Below, one piece after another: positions 12,594 to 14,782 of a stretch of 14,782 bases of DNA (the first letter of the stretch is position 1; each line of letters begins with the position of its first letter). Below the pieces are notes generated by a model. The model made no database searches and was not told the DNA's origin. It worked only from the letters and a program-made list of their open reading frames with translations. This DNA comes from Deltaproteobacteria bacterium. Lineage in GTDB: Bacteria > Desulfobacterota > Desulfuromonadia > Geobacterales > Pseudopelobacteraceae. Both the position numbers and the translations under genes were made by a program. Location: positions 1 to 14,782 of the forward strand of contig JACRCG010000230.1 in the NCBI GenBank assembly GCA_016219145.1. Reading direction: 5' to 3'.

Positions 12594-14782
12594 TCACTTT
12601 GCCATGCGCTTCAAGACCTGCTCCAGCTTGCGCAGTTCCTCGCCGTAACCGGCCCAGTTGCCCTGTCGTTGCAGGTTGATCGCCTTATCAAAGATGCCCA
12701 TCGCTTCTTTGGCCAGCGTGGCCGGTGACGCCTTCGGATCGCCAACTTCCGGCCTGGCAGCCGCGGCAACTGTTTTTTTGCCGCCAAACAACCGTTGCAG
12801 GGCCAATTCCAGATTTTCCTCCATAACGACTTCATCGCCAAAAGCTACAATCACCCTTTTAAGTTCCGGCAGGCCGGCCTTGTCGGCAGCCAGAAATAGC
12901 GGCTGAACGTAGAGCAGGGATTTCTCGATCGGAATCACAAGCATACTCCCGCGAATAACCTCGGAGCCGCGCTGATTCCAGAGCGTCAGCTGCTGGGATA
13001 TGAAAGAGTCCTGGTTGATACGGGCGTCGATCTGTTTCGGGCCATAGATCAGCCTGTCGCGCGGAAAGGTGTAGGCGCGGATTTTCCCGTAATTCGGCTC
13101 GTCACAACGGGCGGTCAGCCAGGCCGACAGGTTGTCCCGTTTGGAGGGGGTGAACGGCAGCAGCAGGATATACTCCTCCACCTTTTCGCCCGGCAGCTTC
13201 ATGATTGTGTAATATGGCTCCATCGGCTTTTCGCCCAGTGTTGCCACCTGCCAGAGGTTTTCCCTGTTGTAGAAAACCTTCGGATCGGTCATGTGGTAGG
13301 CGGAAAACATGGCGGCCTGCAACTGCAGAAACTGGTGCGGATAGCGGACATGCTTGCGCAGATCCCCCGGCATGGCGGAAATCGGCTTGAAGAGACCGGG
13401 AAACATCCGGCTGTAGACCTTGACCAGAACATCATTCGGATCGCTGATGTAGTAGCTCAGGGTACCGTCATAGGCGTCAACTACGACCTTGACGGAATTT
13501 CGCATATAATTGATGCCTCCCTTGACCGGTTTTGAATAGGGGAGCCGGTCCGAATAAGTGTAGGCATCGATGATCCATTTGAGCCGCCCCGCTTCATCCA
13601 CTACCATGTAAGGGTCGCCATCAAAACGGAGGAAGGGGGCGATCGCCCTGACCCTCTCATTGATGTTGCGGTTGTAGATGATACGACTCTCGGTGGTGAT
13701 ATCGGATGAGAGCAGAATCTTTTCAGTCCTGAATTTGGCGGCAAAGAGAGCCTTTTTGAGGATCGAATCGATCGGCACCCCCCCCTTCCCGGCATACGTC
13801 GTATTGATATTGCCGGAGGCGGTCGGATAGCTGAATTCCGGCACCCTGGTCTTGACGACCACATAATCGTTCGAGAGTTCGCCGAAATATATTTCCGGCC
13901 TGCTGACCTTGATGTCGGCCAGGCTGACGGGCGGTATGTCCTTGACAAAAAACTCCGGCAGCCCTTCCTTGCTGATCCGGCTGACTGGTCCAAAGGTGAT
14001 GCCGTTGCCGTGGGTAAAGATCAGGCGCTCGTTGATCCAGTTTTTACTGGGCAGGTCGGCATAGGAGAGCTCGCGCGGCGAAAGCATTACCTGGGTATAC
14101 TGTCCGTTCACCTTGTAGCGGTCGTTATCAACATCGAAAAACTTGTAATAGGTCCTGATCTGCTGCAACTGGCTGTAGGTCTTGAGCAGCGGCGCATGAT
14201 CCCAGAGCCGGATATTCTTGATGGTGGCGCCGTTATTGGCGATATCGGCAGCAGAAAGTCTGGTGTCGACATCGAAGGGAACGGTTTCAATCTTGTCCAG
14301 ATCGTAACCGAAGCGGGTGAACTTGAGGTTGTTCTCGATGTAGGGTGTCTCAAGCGCCAACTCGTTGGGCGCAACCTTGAACTTCTGGAGCAGGCCCGGA
14401 TAAACCCGGATGCCGATCACGTAAAGCACAACTACGACAAGCGGAGGCAGCAACGCCAGACGCCAGGCGCCCTTCCAGATCCCGGCCGCCAGCGCCACTC
14501 CAGCCAATGGAGTCAGGAACGTCAGGACTTTTAGGGTTAATAAGCGTGCGTGAATGTCCGCGTAGCCGGCGCCATAGAAGGAGCCGTTGTTGGAAAACAG
14601 CAACCTGAAGCTGTCCAGATAAAAACCGGCTGCGATCACGCCGGCAAAGAGTCCCACCAGAATAGCCAGATGACGCCGCACCTTGACATCGACAGATGCG
14701 CCCAGTTCAGACAGCATTATGCCGCCCCTGAAATAATACACCGCACCGGCCACCGCTGCGGTTGCCAGAAGCATCAGGCTCA
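12594..14782 (-). CDS. UPF0182 family membrane protein (N-terminus beyond the window)
   Basis: A large membrane protein of unknown function (COG1615/UPF0182). The frame is open to the right edge, giving at least 726 residues from the first internal Met; full members are around 900 aa with about seven N-terminal helices, so roughly the first membrane segments are missing. Visible hydrophobic segments lie near residues 1-15, 32-55, 86-104 and 109-128 of the visible part. After them comes a long extracytoplasmic domain with family motifs such as LETPYIENNLKFTRFGYDLD, IKNIRLWDH, LIFTHGNGITFGPV, RFDGDPYMVVDEAGRLKWI, and YTIMKLPGEKVEEYILLLPFTP. The C-terminus ends in a short helical tail of about 60 residues (AKEAMGIFDKAINLQRQGNW). 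It heads the operon with the histidine phosphatase and the HNH gene. Confidence 0.92.
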   Translation of the reverse strand, partial: SLMLLATAAVAGAVYYFRGGIMLSELGASVDVKVRRHLAILVGLFAGVIAAGFYLDSFRLLFSNNGSFYGAGYADIHARLLTLKVLTFLTPLAGVALAAGIWKGAWRLALLPPLVVVVLYVIGIRVYPGLLQKFKVAPNELALETPYIENNLKFTRFGYDLDKIETVPFDVDTRLSAADIANNGATIKNIRLWDHAPLLKTYSQLQQIRTYYKFFDVDNDRYKVNGQYTQVMLSPRELSYADLPSKNWINERLIFTHGNGITFGPVSRISKEGLPEFFVKDIPPVSLADIKVSRPEIYFGELSNDYVVVKTRVPEFSYPTASGNINTTYAGKGGVPIDSILKKALFAAKFRTEKILLSSDITTESRIIYNRNINERVRAIAPFLRFDGDPYMVVDEAGRLKWIIDAYTYSDRLPYSKPVKGGINYMRNSVKVVVDAYDGTLSYYISDPNDVLVKVYSRMFPGLFKPISAMPGDLRKHVRYPHQFLQLQAAMFSAYHMTDPKVFYNRENLWQVATLGEKPMEPYYTIMKLPGEKVEEYILLLPFTPSKRDNLSAWLTARCDEPNYGKIRAYTFPRDRLIYGPKQIDARINQDSFISQQLTLWNQRGSEVIRGSMLVIPIEKSLLYVQPLFLAADKAGLPELKRVIVAFGDEVVMEENLELALQRLFGGKKTVAAAARPEVGDPKASPATLAKEAMGIFDKAINLQRQGNWAGYGEELRKLEQVLKRMAK

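Overview
The window looks like a chromosomal segment from a Geobacter-like deltaproteobacterium (Desulfuromonadales/Geobacteraceae). This is inferred from gene content and protein style: hopanoid-decoration genes hpnJ and hpnK, a two-domain-type polyphosphate:AMP phosphotransferase, a UPF0182 giant membrane protein, exported helix-hairpin-helix and DUF3108 proteins, and intergenic palindromes of a kind common in such genomes. No search was run. Coding density is high. No stretch over 300 bases lacks a gene; the longest gaps are about 160 bp (2559-2721 and 5523-5678). I see no tRNA, rRNA, CRISPR array, prophage or transposase.

Bases 1-4149 (minus strand) form a gene train read right to left: hpnJ (radical SAM), hpnK (YdjC-type deacetylase), a four-helix EamA/SMR-like membrane protein overlapping hpnK by 7 nt, proC (proline biosynthesis) and the N-terminal part of pap. 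HpnK and HpnJ act in succession on the sugar-bearing C35 hopanoid side chain. The coupled small membrane protein is a plausible but unproven translocase for the product. A promoter with an unusual inverted repeat lies upstream of hpnJ, and a 111-bp palindromic element separates hpnJ from hpnK.

Bases 4232-5590 (minus strand) hold two exported proteins, each with its own candidate promoter: a ComEA-like helix-hairpin-helix protein, followed by a strong terminator, and a DUF4350/GATase1-like protein. Bases 5679-6882 (plus strand) hold a short DUF3467-like protein and an exported DUF3108 protein.

Bases 6968-10106 (plus strand) encode a complete polar amino-acid ABC importer (ATPase, periplasmic binding protein, two permeases), most like glutamate/aspartate systems. 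A second, sequence-distinct palindromic element lies between the binding protein and the first permease. Bases 10110-10769 encode a VapBC toxin-antitoxin pair with a candidate promoter containing an 8-bp direct repeat. A TauE/SafE (YfcA-like) permease follows after 5 bp.

Bases 11513-11644 are a convergent junction. They hold a GC-rich REP-like hairpin element flanked by a 16-bp exact direct repeat that duplicates the 3' end of the permease gene, which looks like an insertion footprint. On the minus strand, 14782-11639, a compact operon encodes UPF0182 (N-terminus beyond the window), a CobC-like histidine phosphatase and a YajD-like HNH nuclease.

Most genes are recognisable families. The most interesting unexplained features are the hpnK-coupled membrane protein and the three palindromic intergenic elements, especially the one with flanking duplications.
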